Notes: a model not told the origin generated them from the letters alone. A DNA stretch of 64,000 nucleotides from Bacteroides mediterraneensis (GCF_025993685.1 NZ_DAJPEN010000001.1:1178001-1242000), one strand, 5' to 3'. Shown: positions 7,483 to 17,102, counted from the first letter of the stretch. Program-made: numbers and translations.

Positions 7483-9945
7483 ATGAATATCTCTTATAAC
7501 TGGCTGAAAGAATACGTCGACTTCGACCTTACTCCGGACGAAGTGGCAGCCGCACTGACTTCCATCGGTCTGGAGACTGGGGGAGTGGAAGAAGTTCAAA
7601 CCATAAAGGGGGGATTGGAAGGCCTTGTGGTAGGCGAGGTGCTGACTTGCGAACCGCATCCCAATTCCGACCACATGCATATTACCACCGTCAACTTGGG
7701 GCAGGGAGAGCCTGTACAGATTGTCTGCGGCGCGGCGAACGTGGCTGCCGGACAGAAGGTCATTGTAGCCACACTGGGTACGAAGCTGTACGATGGCGAC
7801 CAGTGCTTTACCATCAAGAAGTCTAAACTCCGTGGTGTGGAGTCAAACGGTATGATTTGTGCCGAAGATGAAATCGGCGTGGGCACAAGCCACGAAGGTA
7901 TCATCGTATTGCCGGACGATGTGGTTCCGGGTACACCTGCCAAGGATTACTATCACATCAAGAGTGAATATGTGCTCGAAGTGGACATCACCCCGAACCG
8001 TGCCGATGCCTGCTCACACTACGGTGTGGCGCGCGACTTGTATGCATGGCTTATCCAGAACGGACATAAGGCTGCATTGAAGCGTCCGTCGGTCGATGCT
8101 TTCAAGGTGGATAACCACGACATGAACATCGATATCGTAGTGGAAAATACGGAGGCTTGCCCGCGTTATGCAGGAGTAGCCATCAAGGGCGTCACCGTGA
8201 AAGAAAGTCCGGAATGGTTGCAGAACAAGCTCCGTCTGATTGGGGTGCGTCCGATTAATAACATCGTCGATATTACCAACTACATTCTGCATGCCTACGG
8301 TCAGCCGATGCACTGCTTTGATGCCGATAAGATTAAGGGTGGCAAGATTGTAGTGAAGACTTGTGCTGAAGGAACTCCGTTCGTGACACTGGACGAAGTG
8401 GAACGCAAGCTGTCTGACAGGGACCTGATGATTTGCAACGCGGAAGAGCCGATGTGTATTGCGGGCGTATTTGGCGGACTGGATTCAGGTACGACGGAAG
8501 CGACTACGGACGTGTTCCTGGAAAGTGCTTATTTCCATCCGACTTGGGTGCGCAAGACGGCGCGTCGTCACGGTTTGAGTACGGATTCTTCTTTCCGTTT
8601 CGAACGTGGCATCGACCCGAATATTACGATTTATGCCTTGAAGGAAGCTGCGCTGCTGGTGAAGGAACTGGCTGGAGGAGAAATCGCTTCTGAAATCAAG
8701 GACAACTATCCGCATCTGATTGCTGATTTCCCGGTAGAGCTTTCTTACGACTATGTCAACTCACTGGTGGGTAAGGTGATTCCGGTAGAAACCGTGAAGA
8801 GCATCGTTACCAGCCTGGAGATGAAGATTGTGAACGAAACGGCAGAAGGTCTTTCGTTGCTGGTTCCTCCTTATCGGGTGGATGTACAGCGTCCGTGCGA
8901 CGTGGTAGAAGATATTCTTCGTATTTATGGATATAATAATGTGGAAATCCCCACTACGCTGAAGTCCAGCTTGAGCGTGAAGGGAGAAGTAGATAAGTCG
9001 GTGAAACTGCAGAACCTGGTCGGCGAACAGCTGGTGGGTTGTGGTTTCAATGAGATTCTGAACAACTCACTGACCGCTGCGGCTTATTATGACGGACTGG
9101 AAACGTTCAAGCCGGAAAACTTGGTGCGTGTGATGAATCCGTTGAGCAACGACTTGAACGTAATGCGTGCCACACTGCTTTTCGGCGGTCTGGAAAGCAT
9201 CCAGCACAATGCCAACCGCAAGAATGCCGACTTGAAGTTCTTCGAGTTCGGTAACTGTTATCACTTCCATGCCGAGAAGAAGAATCCGGAAAAGGTACTG
9301 GCTGCCTATTCGGAAGAATTGCACATGGGCTTGTGGCTGACTGGAAAGCGGGTAAGCAACTCTTGGGCACATGCCGATGAAAATGCGTCTGTATATGAGC
9401 TGAAGGCTTATGTGCTGAATATCTTCCGTCGTCTGGGGGTAAACTTCGGAGGACTGGTATTCGGAAATCTTTCGGACGACATTTACTCGGTAGCTATTTC
9501 CGTACACACTCGTGGCGGTAAGCTGCTGGCTACCTTCGGTGTGGTTTGCAAGAAGATTCAGAAGGCGTTCGACATTGACCATGAAGTATATTATGCCGAC
9601 CTGAACTGGAAGGAACTGATGAAGGCTATCAAGAACAATGTGGTAAGCTACAAGGAAATCTCCAAGTTCCCGGCTGTAAAACGTGACTTGGCTTTGCTGA
9701 TTGACAAGAAGGTACAGTTTGCTGAAATCGAAAAGATTGCTTACGAAACCGACAAGAAGCTGCTGAAGTCTGTTGAATTGTTCGATGTGTACGAAGGCAA
9801 GAACCTGGAAGCCGGCAAGAAGAGCTATGCCGTAAGCTTCATGCTTCAGGACGAAAATGCCACACTGAACGACAAGCAGATTGACAAGTTCATGCAAAAG
9901 CTGATTGGCAACCTGCAGAACAAGTTGGGAGCTGTGCTTCGATAA
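7483..9945 (+). CDS. pheT: Phenylalanyl-tRNA synthetase beta subunit
   Basis: Together with PheS it charges tRNA-Phe in the cytoplasm as an alpha2beta2 complex. The protein has 820 residues, the long bacterial form. The opening MNISYNWLKEYVDF is characteristic. An EMAP-type tRNA-binding OB domain covers about 40-150 (VVGEVLTCEPHPNSDHM). The B3/B4 editing domain is at about 210-380, with IKGVTVKESPEWLQ and RPINNIVDITNYI. The B5 domain is at about 405-480. A C-terminal FDX-ACB anticodon-binding domain starts near 725 (SKFPAVKRDLALLIDK). pheS is not next to it. A small membrane-protein gene and yebC follow in the same direction. Confidence 0.97.
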   Translation: MNISYNWLKEYVDFDLTPDEVAAALTSIGLETGGVEEVQTIKGGLEGLVVGEVLTCEPHPNSDHMHITTVNLGQGEPVQIVCGAANVAAGQKVIVATLGTKLYDGDQCFTIKKSKLRGVESNGMICAEDEIGVGTSHEGIIVLPDDVVPGTPAKDYYHIKSEYVLEVDITPNRADACSHYGVARDLYAWLIQNGHKAALKRPSVDAFKVDNHDMNIDIVVENTEACPRYAGVAIKGVTVKESPEWLQNKLRLIGVRPINNIVDITNYILHAYGQPMHCFDADKIKGGKIVVKTCAEGTPFVTLDEVERKLSDRDLMICNAEEPMCIAGVFGGLDSGTTEATTDVFLESAYFHPTWVRKTARRHGLSTDSSFRFERGIDPNITIYALKEAALLVKELAGGEIASEIKDNYPHLIADFPVELSYDYVNSLVGKVIPVETVKSIVTSLEMKIVNETAEGLSLLVPPYRVDVQRPCDVVEDILRIYGYNNVEIPTTLKSSLSVKGEVDKSVKLQNLVGEQLVGCGFNEILNNSLTAAAYYDGLETFKPENLVRVMNPLSNDLNVMRATLLFGGLESIQHNANRKNADLKFFEFGNCYHFHAEKKNPEKVLAAYSEELHMGLWLTGKRVSNSWAHADENASVYELKAYVLNIFRRLGVNFGGLVFGNLSDDIYSVAISVHTRGGKLLATFGVVCKKIQKAFDIDHEVYYADLNWKELMKAIKNNVVSYKEISKFPAVKRDLALLIDKKVQFAEIEKIAYETDKKLLKSVELFDVYEGKNLEAGKKSYAVSFMLQDENATLNDKQIDKFMQKLIGNLQNKLGAVLR

Positions 9946-9958
9946 GATAAAGCCCTGA

Positions 9959-10201
9959 ATGATGCGTTACGATATTAAACCAGATTATGACCTGAAAGCT
10001 AAGCGGAGATGCCTGACGGCATTCTCCGTAGGCTTGGTACTTGCGTTTCAGGCTGTAAGAGTCCTTTGGAATTTTTCTCTCAATGCGCCATGGAAGAATG
10101 GATTGGCCATTGTGGGCGGTTTGGGATGCTTACTGATTAGCGGAATAGGGTACTGGAAATACCGGAAGCTCATTCAGCATAATAAAAAGAGAACTCATTA
10201 A
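9959..10201 (+). CDS. Small two-helix membrane protein
   Basis: This 80-residue protein is unrecognised. Two hydrophobic segments (about 20-38, FSVGLVLAFQAVRVLWNF, and about 48-66, GLAIVGGLGCLLISGIGYW) predict a helical hairpin in the inner membrane, with charged ends (KAKRR and KKRTH). It starts 13 bases after pheT stops and 24 bases before yebC, so all three are likely cotranscribed. Two ATG codons are adjacent (9959, 9962); either may start. Confidence 0.6.
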   Translation: MMRYDIKPDYDLKAKRRCLTAFSVGLVLAFQAVRVLWNFSLNAPWKNGLAIVGGLGCLLISGIGYWKYRKLIQHNKKRTH

Positions 10202-10225
10202 AAATAAATTTAAAAATATCATCCA

Positions 10226-10963
10226 ATGGGAAGAGCGTTTGAATATAGAAAAGCTACAAAATTGAAAAGATGGGGTCACATGGCGAAGACCTTCACTCGT
10301 CTGGGTAAACAAATTGCAATTGCAGTAAAAGCTGGTGGTCCGGAACCGGAGAACAACCCGGCTTTGCGTTCGGTAATCGCTACTTGTAAGCGTGAAAACA
10401 TGCCGAAGGACAACATCGAACGTGCCATCAAGAATGCAATGGGTAAAGACCAGAGCGATTACAAGAGCATGACTTACGAAGGATACGGTCCTCACGGAAT
10501 TGCCGTATTCGTAGACACTTTGACAGACAACACGACTCGTACGGTAGCCGACGTACGTTCCGTATTCAACAAATTTGGCGGTAACTTGGGTACTACCGGT
10601 TCACTGGCTTTCTTGTTTGACCACAAGTGTGTGTTCACTTTCAAGAAGAAAGACGGTATCGATATGGAAGAACTGATTCTGGACCTGATTGACTACAACG
10701 TAGAAGATGAATATGATGAAGATCCGGAAGAAGGTACCATCACTATCTACGGTGACCCGAAGAGCTATGCAGCCATCCAGAAGCACTTGGAAGAATGTGG
10801 CTTCGAAGATGTCGGTGGTGATTTCACTTACATCCCGAACGACCTGAAGGATGTGACTCCGGAACAGCGTGAGACAATCGACAAGATGGTAGAACGTCTG
10901 GAAGAATTCGACGATGTACAGACGGTTTACACGAACATGAAACCGGAAGAGGACGCAGAATAA
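10226..10963 (+). CDS. yebC: YebC/PmpR family protein
   Basis: YebC-family proteins act as transcription regulators in some bacteria and help ribosomes through difficult sequences in others. The protein has 245 residues, the family length. It opens with MGRAFEYRKATKLKRWGHMA. The central segment PEPENNPALRSVIATCKREN and the YEGYGPHGIAVFVDTLTDN motif (about 85-105) are diagnostic. The middle is acidic (EDEYDEDPEEG, about 155-165). It probably belongs to the pheT transcription unit and is followed by a strong terminator. Confidence 0.95.
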   Translation: MGRAFEYRKATKLKRWGHMAKTFTRLGKQIAIAVKAGGPEPENNPALRSVIATCKRENMPKDNIERAIKNAMGKDQSDYKSMTYEGYGPHGIAVFVDTLTDNTTRTVADVRSVFNKFGGNLGTTGSLAFLFDHKCVFTFKKKDGIDMEELILDLIDYNVEDEYDEDPEEGTITIYGDPKSYAAIQKHLEECGFEDVGGDFTYIPNDLKDVTPEQRETIDKMVERLEEFDDVQTVYTNMKPEEDAE

Positions 10964-10987
10964 TTTTTCTCATTACATACATTACGG

Positions 10988-11021
10988 ACGGAGTGCTTCA
11001 TCAGGTACTCCGTTCTTTTTT
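10988..11021 (+). terminator. Rho-independent terminator
   Basis: Stem ACGGAGT (10988-10994) and ACTCCGT (11007-11013), followed by TCTTTTTT. It ends the pheT-yebC unit. Confidence 0.85.
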
Positions 11022-11042
11022 ATACGTAAAAAAGACAATAGT

Positions 11043-11285
11043 ATGAAATACAGTTACAGAACGACGGGGACCTGTAGTTCCCAGATTGACGTGGAAGTGG
11101 AAAACGGAATTGTAAAGGACGTACATTTTACAGGCGGATGCAACGGCAACCTGCAAGGTATCTCTTCACTGGTAAAGGGGATGAAAGTGGACGACGTGAT
11201 TGCCCGCCTGGAAGGTATCCGTTGCGGGGGAAAGCCCACTTCCTGCCCCGACCAGCTTTGCAAGGCCTTGCGTGAGATACGCTGA
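11043..11285 (+). CDS. TSCPD domain protein (TIGR03905-like)
   Basis: The protein has 80 residues. The C-terminal CGGKPTSCPDQLCKAL contains the TSCPD motif found at the end of some ribonucleotide reductases and in small stand-alone proteins, where cysteines may bind metal. Earlier cysteines in GTCSSQID and GGCNGNLQGI complete the pattern. Its cellular function is unknown. It lies between a terminator and the convergent DUF3667 gene, only 9 bases from the latter's end. Confidence 0.85.
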   Translation: MKYSYRTTGTCSSQIDVEVENGIVKDVHFTGGCNGNLQGISSLVKGMKVDDVIARLEGIRCGGKPTSCPDQLCKALREIR

Positions 11286-11294
11286 GAGGCTTTT

Positions 11295-12632
11295 TTAAAT
11301 CTCCTCCGAAAGTGAGGAAAGCAGCACGATGAGCAGGATACCGGCGATGACGAGGGACAGGAACGTGAACAGGCTCAGCAAGCCCACGGTTTTGAAGAAG
11401 GTTCTGACCCAGCCACGGTGGTACACGGTGTGCAGTGAAATGTAGGTATAGATAAACATACCTATGAGGAAAACAGCCAGTGTGTAGAGGGGCATGTCTC
11501 CTCTGAAGGCATCCAGAAAGTTTTTCTCTGTCAGCAGGGGAATCAGCGGGATGGGCAACAGTATCAGGAACACGGTATTCAGATGAATGGCATGTACGAA
11601 ATGCCACATGTAGGGATACCGTGATTTGCGGAACAGACCTTGCAGAAGCCAGGCGAACAGCGGCAAAAGGAACATCATATAGAGGGGCGTCCATTTGGAC
11701 AAGCCTCCTATGAGCTGGTTGAGGAAGGATTCCCGGCGGAGCTGTTCTGCCTCATCGGGATTGTCCGCAGTCCATTCGTACACGGGTGTGAGGGCGTTTC
11801 CGGCGGAGTCGGTCTGGAAGTGGAGGGCAGCTTGCATGGATTCCGAGCTGATTTCTTTTTCTTTCAGCAGACTGTCCAGTTGTGAGGTCTTCACTTCCTG
11901 GAGGTTCAGAATGGTTTTCAGGTCTTTTTCCCGGAGGGTGCTTTCACGGAGACAAGAGTCGGCTACCAGCTTTGGCATCCGTACATAGGAAAGAGAGAAA
12001 CGGTCGTCCAAGCGTTGTACCTGAAACAGTTTGTCGGTTCGGGTGACCCCTCTTTCCTGCAAAGCCTGAACGAGTTCCGGCCCCTGATACAAGTAGACGC
12101 TGGTATCGGGGAGGGCAGCTTCAGAGTTGAGCTGTTGAACTACTTCGTCACTGATGCTCAGAGAGTCTACAGCTTGCAGGGCCTGATTGGCCTTGTCGGA
12201 GGCCAGCATGAAAAAGAGGGTGAAAAAGACCACGGAGATGCACATGTAAAGGCGGAAAGGATGCACGTAGGAATTGATTTTCCCGGCATTGAATTCGTTG
12301 GTCAGAAAGCCCGGGCGGGTGAACATGAACCATAAGGTCTGCCAGATTTTGCTGTCGAACTGGTAGACATTTTCAAAGTATTGCTTGAAATATTTCCAGA
12401 ACGGCTGGTAGATGTCGAGAGCATATTGTCCGCAGCAATGGCAGTACATTCCTTCCAGTTTGGTGCCGCAATTTTTGCAGTAGGTGTATGCGGGGACGGT
12501 CTTTTTGCGGATTCTCTGGAGGCGTTTCAGTTCAATGAGCCGCATAATCCGGCGTTTTCTTTCTGTCAGTTTCTGTCGCATCCGGGCGAGAAAGCCCATT
12601 CCTTTCCGTGTATTGTGTGTGGTATTTTCCAT
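11295..12632 (-). CDS. DUF3667 membrane protein
   Basis: The protein has 445 residues. A basic N-terminus is followed by a zinc-ribbon-like pair of CxxC motifs, CKNCGTKLEGMYCHCCG (about 52-68), then FTRPGFLTNEFNAGK and SYVHPFRLYM, which mark DUF3667. Predicted transmembrane helices are near 125-145 (YMCISVVFFTLFFML) and several lie in the last 150 residues. A large loop of about 170 residues between them may face the periplasm. Function is unknown. I start at ATG 12632 (MENTTHN), 34 bases after a clear promoter. Confidence 0.85.
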   Translation of the reverse strand: MENTTHNTRKGMGFLARMRQKLTERKRRIMRLIELKRLQRIRKKTVPAYTYCKNCGTKLEGMYCHCCGQYALDIYQPFWKYFKQYFENVYQFDSKIWQTLWFMFTRPGFLTNEFNAGKINSYVHPFRLYMCISVVFFTLFFMLASDKANQALQAVDSLSISDEVVQQLNSEAALPDTSVYLYQGPELVQALQERGVTRTDKLFQVQRLDDRFSLSYVRMPKLVADSCLRESTLREKDLKTILNLQEVKTSQLDSLLKEKEISSESMQAALHFQTDSAGNALTPVYEWTADNPDEAEQLRRESFLNQLIGGLSKWTPLYMMFLLPLFAWLLQGLFRKSRYPYMWHFVHAIHLNTVFLILLPIPLIPLLTEKNFLDAFRGDMPLYTLAVFLIGMFIYTYISLHTVYHRGWVRTFFKTVGLLSLFTFLSLVIAGILLIVLLSSLSEEI

Positions 12633-12665
12633 GTCGGTAAAGATGAATAATCTGATATCTTGACA

Positions 12666-12696
12666 CAAAAGTACGTTGGTGAAATGAATTTTGCAA
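12666..12696 (-). promoter_or_regulatory. Promoter of the DUF3667 gene
   Basis: On the minus strand, TTG (12696-12694) and TACTTTTG (12673-12666) are separated by 20 bases, a good Bacteroidetes promoter. Confidence 0.7.
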
Positions 12697-12760
12697 ATAT
12701 TTATAGGAAAAGCAGCATGGAAAGTCTGAGGGGCCGTTGAGCAATCAGGGGAATAAAAAA

Positions 12761-12815
12761 GCAGTTATATTGTTTCCTTCTGTATGGGATAATTCTTGGG
12801 AATCAATATAACTGC
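12761..12815 (-). terminator. Hairpin terminator after the Crp-type gene
   Basis: Perfect 12-bp stem GCAGTTATATTG (12761-12772) and CAATATAACTGC (12804-12815) with a 31-nt loop. An A-run at 12755-12760 becomes a U-tract on the minus-strand transcript. Confidence 0.75.
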
Positions 12816-12845
12816 GGGGAAGGCCTTTCGGCATGCGGTATGAGG

Positions 12846-13547
12846 TTAACCAATTTTGCTTATTTTCTTCAGCTTTTCTTCATCGATAAGCTTTATTTTT
12901 CGTCCGTCGATGATAATCAGTTTTTCAGCAGCAAAGTTTGATAACGTACGGATGGCATTGGAAGTAGTCATGTTGGAAAGGTTGGCCAAGTCTTCTCTCG
13001 AAAGATAGATGCTCAGCGTACACTGGTCTTCTTCCACTCCGTAGGTCTCTTTCAGGAAAAGCAGAGATTCAGCCAGACGTCCGCGGATGTGTTTCTGTGT
13101 GAGGTTTACTGTTCTTTCATCAGAAATACCCAAGTCCTTCGATAATTGTTTGATAAAGAACATGGCCAGTTCCGCATTTTCCATAATCAGCTGGACGATG
13201 ATTGGCATGGGAATCAGACACATGGTACAAGGTTCAAAGGCGGCTGCGGCAGTTACGAAGTTTTCTTCCGCAAAATAAGCACGGTAAGCAAAATATTCTT
13301 TGTTTTTAATAACGCGAATGATTTGGCTTCTTCCTCCTACACCGTCTTTATAAATCTTGACTTTTCCGTTCAGCAGGCACATTAAGTTCTCCGGAGTCTC
13401 TCCTTCACAGTAAATTGTTTCGTTCTTTTTGTATTTTTGAATTGTGAAGTTTTGAGCGAGCAATTCGCGTTGTTGCTGGGTCAATGGTTGCCATAAATCT
13501 GGTATACTTTCGGCAATCTCAGCTTCTGTTAATTCCTTTTTTACCAT
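12846..13547 (-). CDS. Crp/Fnr family transcriptional regulator
   Basis: The protein has 233 residues. An N-terminal cyclic-nucleotide-binding-like beta-barrel covers about 28-140 (FTIQKYKKNETIYCEGETPENLMCL, here cited by its parts FTIQKYKKNE and IYCEGETP). It is followed by a dimer helix and a C-terminal winged helix at about 165-225 (LSREDLANLSNMTTSNAIR is the recognition region). No Fnr-type cysteine cluster is visible, so a small-molecule ligand rather than an Fe-S cluster is likely. It is monocistronic, with a -7 element at 13583-13576 and a terminator at 12815-12761. Its targets are not evident from the neighbourhood. Confidence 0.92.
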   Translation of the reverse strand: MVKKELTEAEIAESIPDLWQPLTQQQRELLAQNFTIQKYKKNETIYCEGETPENLMCLLNGKVKIYKDGVGGRSQIIRVIKNKEYFAYRAYFAEENFVTAAAAFEPCTMCLIPMPIIVQLIMENAELAMFFIKQLSKDLGISDERTVNLTQKHIRGRLAESLLFLKETYGVEEDQCTLSIYLSREDLANLSNMTTSNAIRTLSNFAAEKLIIIDGRKIKLIDEEKLKKISKIG

Positions 13548-13575
13548 AAATGTTCCAAAACCATGTTATTTAGCA

Positions 13576-13583
13576 CAAAGATA
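13576..13583 (-). promoter_or_regulatory. Crp-type gene promoter -7 element
   Basis: Minus-strand TATCTTTG (TAnnTTTG) lies 29 bases upstream of the start codon at 13547. No clear -33 TTG is seen. Confidence 0.5.
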
Positions 13584-13647
13584 GAAAGAAAAATTGAAAA
13601 TATTATTTTTTCATTGTAAAAAATACCCTTAAAACAGGGCTTTATTA

Positions 13648-13655
13648 TATATTTG
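13648..13655 (+). promoter_or_regulatory. Possible -7 element at the DUF5686 start
   Basis: TATATTTG matches TAnnTTTG and ends only 8 bases before the ATG at 13664. If it is used, the mRNA would be nearly leaderless. The -33 region lacks a clear TTG, so this may be a chance match. Confidence 0.35.
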
Positions 13656-13663
13656 CCTTGGAT

Positions 13664-15853
13664 ATGAGAATAGGAAAAGCCTTATATGGGGTTTTGTGGG
13701 GACTATGGGTTGTATGCCTGTTGGCTGGTGTCCCGCAACGGGGAATGGCGCGTGATAACGCTCCGGCTCTTCCTCTCAAACCTTTGGTGCCTGATTCCGT
13801 TCTGGAACGCATGTTCCATTCTGCTTCCATCTATTCGCATGAGGTGAAGAGTTATAAAGCTGATTTATATTTGAAAGGACATCTCACTGTGCACAAGCAA
13901 AACCGCATTATCCGCTATGTACCTTCCATGTTTCGCTTGGAAAAAGGGGTGAAAGATTATGTACATGAGTCTATCAGTGATCTTCAATATACGGCTCCAG
14001 GTCTTATCGACCGGAAGGTAAGAGCCATGTCCACTACTTTCCCCAGCTACAGCGGACAGATTTTCGATGTGATAGACTACATGAAGTTTAATATTTATGC
14101 TCCTTCTTTGATGGGTAACAAGTTATTGTCGCCCTTGAACGAAAAAGCACGGGTACATTATCGTTATCTGCTGGAGAGTGTGGAGCCCAGGCTGGAAGGA
14201 GAATTGTATTGCATTCGGGTGCTGCCACGTTATCGGAGTACTCAGCTGGTGGAGGGAGTGTTGTGGCTGTCCTCCTCCGACTGGACCATCCGGAGAATGA
14301 GCCTGAAAGGACGGTACGACCTGATACGGTTTCATCTGGACATGCAGATGGGAGAGGAGGAGGATACCAAATATCTTCCGGTTCTGATGAACCTGGATTT
14401 GAATTTTAAGTTCCTGAAAAATCACCTGGAGATGAAATATACGGGATGGATGCGCTATTCCTCGGTAACGTATCGGAAGCCTGGAGAGGAATGGATTGGG
14501 AAGAAGACGGATGACCATAACCTCTCTAATTCTTATACGCTGACCTGTGATACCAGTCGCTTGGTGGTAGAACGGGATTCATTCAACCGTATCCGTCCGA
14601 TTCCTTTGTCGTCGTATGAAGATTCGCTTTACCGGATGGCGGATGAACGGAGGCGTCAGCGGGAGGCAGATACTTTGAAGCCTCCCCCTACGAAGTTCAA
14701 AAAGAACATGGTGTTCCTCGGGCAGATAGGGGATGCCTTGATCAGCAGTTACGACATCGACCTGTCGCGGGTGGGAAGTATCAACTGTTCTCCGATTATT
14801 AATCCGTTGCTGGTGAGTTACAGTCATCGTAACGGGATTTCGTACCGTCAGGTATTCAAATACAACAAACTGTTTCACGACGGGCGTTTGTTGCGTATCG
14901 CTCCCCAGATTGGTTATAACTTTACCAAGAAAGAACTCTATGCCAAGGCAGACGTGGAATATTTCTATAATCCCCGGAGGTTGGGTTCTATTGAAGTGCA
15001 TGCTGGAAACGGTAACCGCATTTACAGTAGTGTGGTGCTCGACCAGCTGAAGGAAATGCCGGACAGTACGTTTTCGTTTGAAGGACTTGAATTGGATTAT
15101 TTTAAGGATGTGTATGTGGACGTGTCGCACAACATTGAACTGTGCAACGGACTGAAACTGGGTACAGGGGTGGCCATGCACTGGCGGTATACCAAGAGTA
15201 CGCCGGAAGTAGAAGCCCGTGTCCGTTCCCGTTACAACAGTTTTGCCCCTCGTATCCGTCTGGAATGGACGCCGGGGATGTATTATTACATGAACGGAAA
15301 CCGAAAAATCAATGTGGGTTCATATTATCCGACTTTTATGCTGGATTATGAAAGAGGAGTCAGGTTATTGAAAAACTCAGGCACGTATGAGCGTATCGAA
15401 TGTTCGGTGGAGCAGGTTATCCGCCTGAAAAATGTTCGTTCGATAGCCTATCATATTGGAGGCGGAATGTTTACAAACCAGTCGGATATGTACTTCGTGG
15501 ATTACGTGCATTTTGCCAATCTGAATCTGCCGCAGGGCTGGAACGACGACATCGGCGGTACTTTCCAGATGCTGGATGGGCGTTGGTACAATGCATCCAG
15601 TCACTATTTGCGGGGAAACATGACCTTTGAGGCTCCCTTTATTCTCCTGTATCCGGTGTCCCGTCTGTTGTCTTTCATTCAGAAAGAACGGATTTATGCA
15701 GGCATTCTGTTTATGCCTCATCTGAATCCTTATCTGGAGTTTGGATATGGTTTCGCCACCCACCTTTTCGATGCCGGTGTGTTTATCGGAAACGAAAAAG
15801 GTAAATTTACCTCCGTGGGATGTAAATTTACCTTCGAATTATTCAATAAATAA
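13664..15853 (+). CDS. DUF5686 family outer-membrane protein
   Basis: The protein has 729 residues with a signal peptide (MRIGKALYGVLWGLWVVCLL...). The N-terminal part (about 45-300) has YKADLYLKGHL and related beta strands. The C-terminal 350 residues alternate aromatic and polar residues, as in outer-membrane beta-barrels, and end in FTFELFNK, although the last residue is not the usual aromatic. DUF5686 proteins are common Bacteroidetes surface proteins of unknown function, often with a carboxypeptidase-like N-terminal domain that I do not see here. The in-frame TTG at 13658 is a less likely start. It converges with lysA, with 8 bases between the stops. Confidence 0.8.
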   Translation: MRIGKALYGVLWGLWVVCLLAGVPQRGMARDNAPALPLKPLVPDSVLERMFHSASIYSHEVKSYKADLYLKGHLTVHKQNRIIRYVPSMFRLEKGVKDYVHESISDLQYTAPGLIDRKVRAMSTTFPSYSGQIFDVIDYMKFNIYAPSLMGNKLLSPLNEKARVHYRYLLESVEPRLEGELYCIRVLPRYRSTQLVEGVLWLSSSDWTIRRMSLKGRYDLIRFHLDMQMGEEEDTKYLPVLMNLDLNFKFLKNHLEMKYTGWMRYSSVTYRKPGEEWIGKKTDDHNLSNSYTLTCDTSRLVVERDSFNRIRPIPLSSYEDSLYRMADERRRQREADTLKPPPTKFKKNMVFLGQIGDALISSYDIDLSRVGSINCSPIINPLLVSYSHRNGISYRQVFKYNKLFHDGRLLRIAPQIGYNFTKKELYAKADVEYFYNPRRLGSIEVHAGNGNRIYSSVVLDQLKEMPDSTFSFEGLELDYFKDVYVDVSHNIELCNGLKLGTGVAMHWRYTKSTPEVEARVRSRYNSFAPRIRLEWTPGMYYYMNGNRKINVGSYYPTFMLDYERGVRLLKNSGTYERIECSVEQVIRLKNVRSIAYHIGGGMFTNQSDMYFVDYVHFANLNLPQGWNDDIGGTFQMLDGRWYNASSHYLRGNMTFEAPFILLYPVSRLLSFIQKERIYAGILFMPHLNPYLEFGYGFATHLFDAGVFIGNEKGKFTSVGCKFTFELFNK

Positions 15854-15861
15854 GTATCTGC

Positions 15862-17022
15862 TTACACCAGCTCGTCCGATGTGTAGCCTTGCGGAAGCGG
15901 ACGGCAGTTGTAGCCTGAGGCCATGATTTCTCCGTAAGCTCCGGCCGAACGCAGGGCAATGAGGTCGCCGCGGTGTACCTTGTTCAGGTCGATGGCCTTG
16001 CCGAACACGTCGGATGATTCACAGATAGGCCCTACCACGTCGTAGGTTTCTACAGGTTCTTCCGAGGTCAGGTTTTCAATCTTGTGGTAAGCCTGGTACA
16101 AAGCCGGACGAATCAGGTCGGTCATACCCGCGTCTACGATGGCGAACTGCTTGTTTGTGCCTTGTTTCACGTAAGTCACTTTGGTGATGAGGCTTCCGCA
16201 TTGTCCCACTACCGAGCGTCCCAGCTCAAAATGGAGTGTCTGTTGCGGGCGCAGGCGCAGGTGCTTGTGATAGGTAGCGAAGTACTCGGCGAAGTCCGGA
16301 ATCGGCTGGCGGTTAGGATGTGCATAGTCGATGCCCAGTCCGCCTCCCACGTTGATGTGTTCCACGATAATCTGGCGGGCATAAAGTTTTTCCTGCAGTT
16401 CGTTCACGCGGTTGCAGAGTGCCACGAAATCGCCCATGTCGAGAATCTGTGAACCGATGTGGAAATGTAGTCCCACGAACTTCACGTTTTTCATCTCCAA
16501 TGCCAGGTCAATGATGTGGTCCATGTCCTGCATGCTGATGCCGAATTTGTTTTCTGCCAGACCGGTAGTGATGTTGGCATGCGTATGTGCACCTACATCC
16601 GGATTGATACGGAATGCTACGCGGGCAATCTTGTTCTTTGCCGCAGCCAGTTCATTGATGACCTCCAGTTCCGGAATGGACTCCACGTTGAAGCAGAAAA
16701 TGTCATAATCCAGTCCCAGATTGATTTCCTTGTCAGTCTTTCCCACGCCGGCATAGACAATCTTGCTGGCCGGGAATCCGGCTTGGATGGCTGCCTGAAT
16801 TTCTCCGCCGCTCACACAGTCGGCTCCCAGTCCGCTTTCGCGGATGATACGCAGGATTTTGGGATTGGCATTGGCTTTTACGGCATAATGCACACAGAAT
16901 TTGTTATATCTCCCTGCTTCTTCCTTGATTTTGTCCAAGGTTTCACGCAGCAGGTTCGCGTCATAATAATAAAACGGGGTTTCAAGTTCCCTGAAACGTG
17001 TTATTGGAAAATTTGCTTTCAT
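15862..17022 (-). CDS. lysA: Diaminopimelate decarboxylase
   Basis: This PLP enzyme makes L-lysine from meso-diaminopimelate in the cytoplasm, the last step of lysine synthesis. The protein has 386 residues. HYAVKANANPKIL places the PLP-binding lysine at residue 49. HFHIGSQI and VGGGLGIDY follow. The catalytic cysteine motif GPICESSDVFGK is near 335-346. It lies downstream of lysC in the same direction with a hairpin between them. Confidence 0.96.
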   Translation of the reverse strand: MKANFPITRFRELETPFYYYDANLLRETLDKIKEEAGRYNKFCVHYAVKANANPKILRIIRESGLGADCVSGGEIQAAIQAGFPASKIVYAGVGKTDKEINLGLDYDIFCFNVESIPELEVINELAAAKNKIARVAFRINPDVGAHTHANITTGLAENKFGISMQDMDHIIDLALEMKNVKFVGLHFHIGSQILDMGDFVALCNRVNELQEKLYARQIIVEHINVGGGLGIDYAHPNRQPIPDFAEYFATYHKHLRLRPQQTLHFELGRSVVGQCGSLITKVTYVKQGTNKQFAIVDAGMTDLIRPALYQAYHKIENLTSEEPVETYDVVGPICESSDVFGKAIDLNKVHRGDLIALRSAGAYGEIMASGYNCRPLPQGYTSDELV

Positions 17023-17058
17023 GTGAGTTTAGTTGTTTTTGATTGATATAGGGGATAA

Positions 17059-17102
17059 AAAAGCGGACGATGCGGTTTTTACTGACCGTATCCTCCGCTT
17101 TT
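17059..17102 (-). terminator. Hairpin between lysC and lysA
   Basis: AAAAGCGGA (17059-17067) pairs with TCCGCTTTT (17094-17102). An inner stem, GATGCGGT with ACCGTATC, extends it with one G-U pair. On the minus transcript it ends in a U run. It may terminate lysC fully or allow partial read-through to lysA. Confidence 0.7.
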
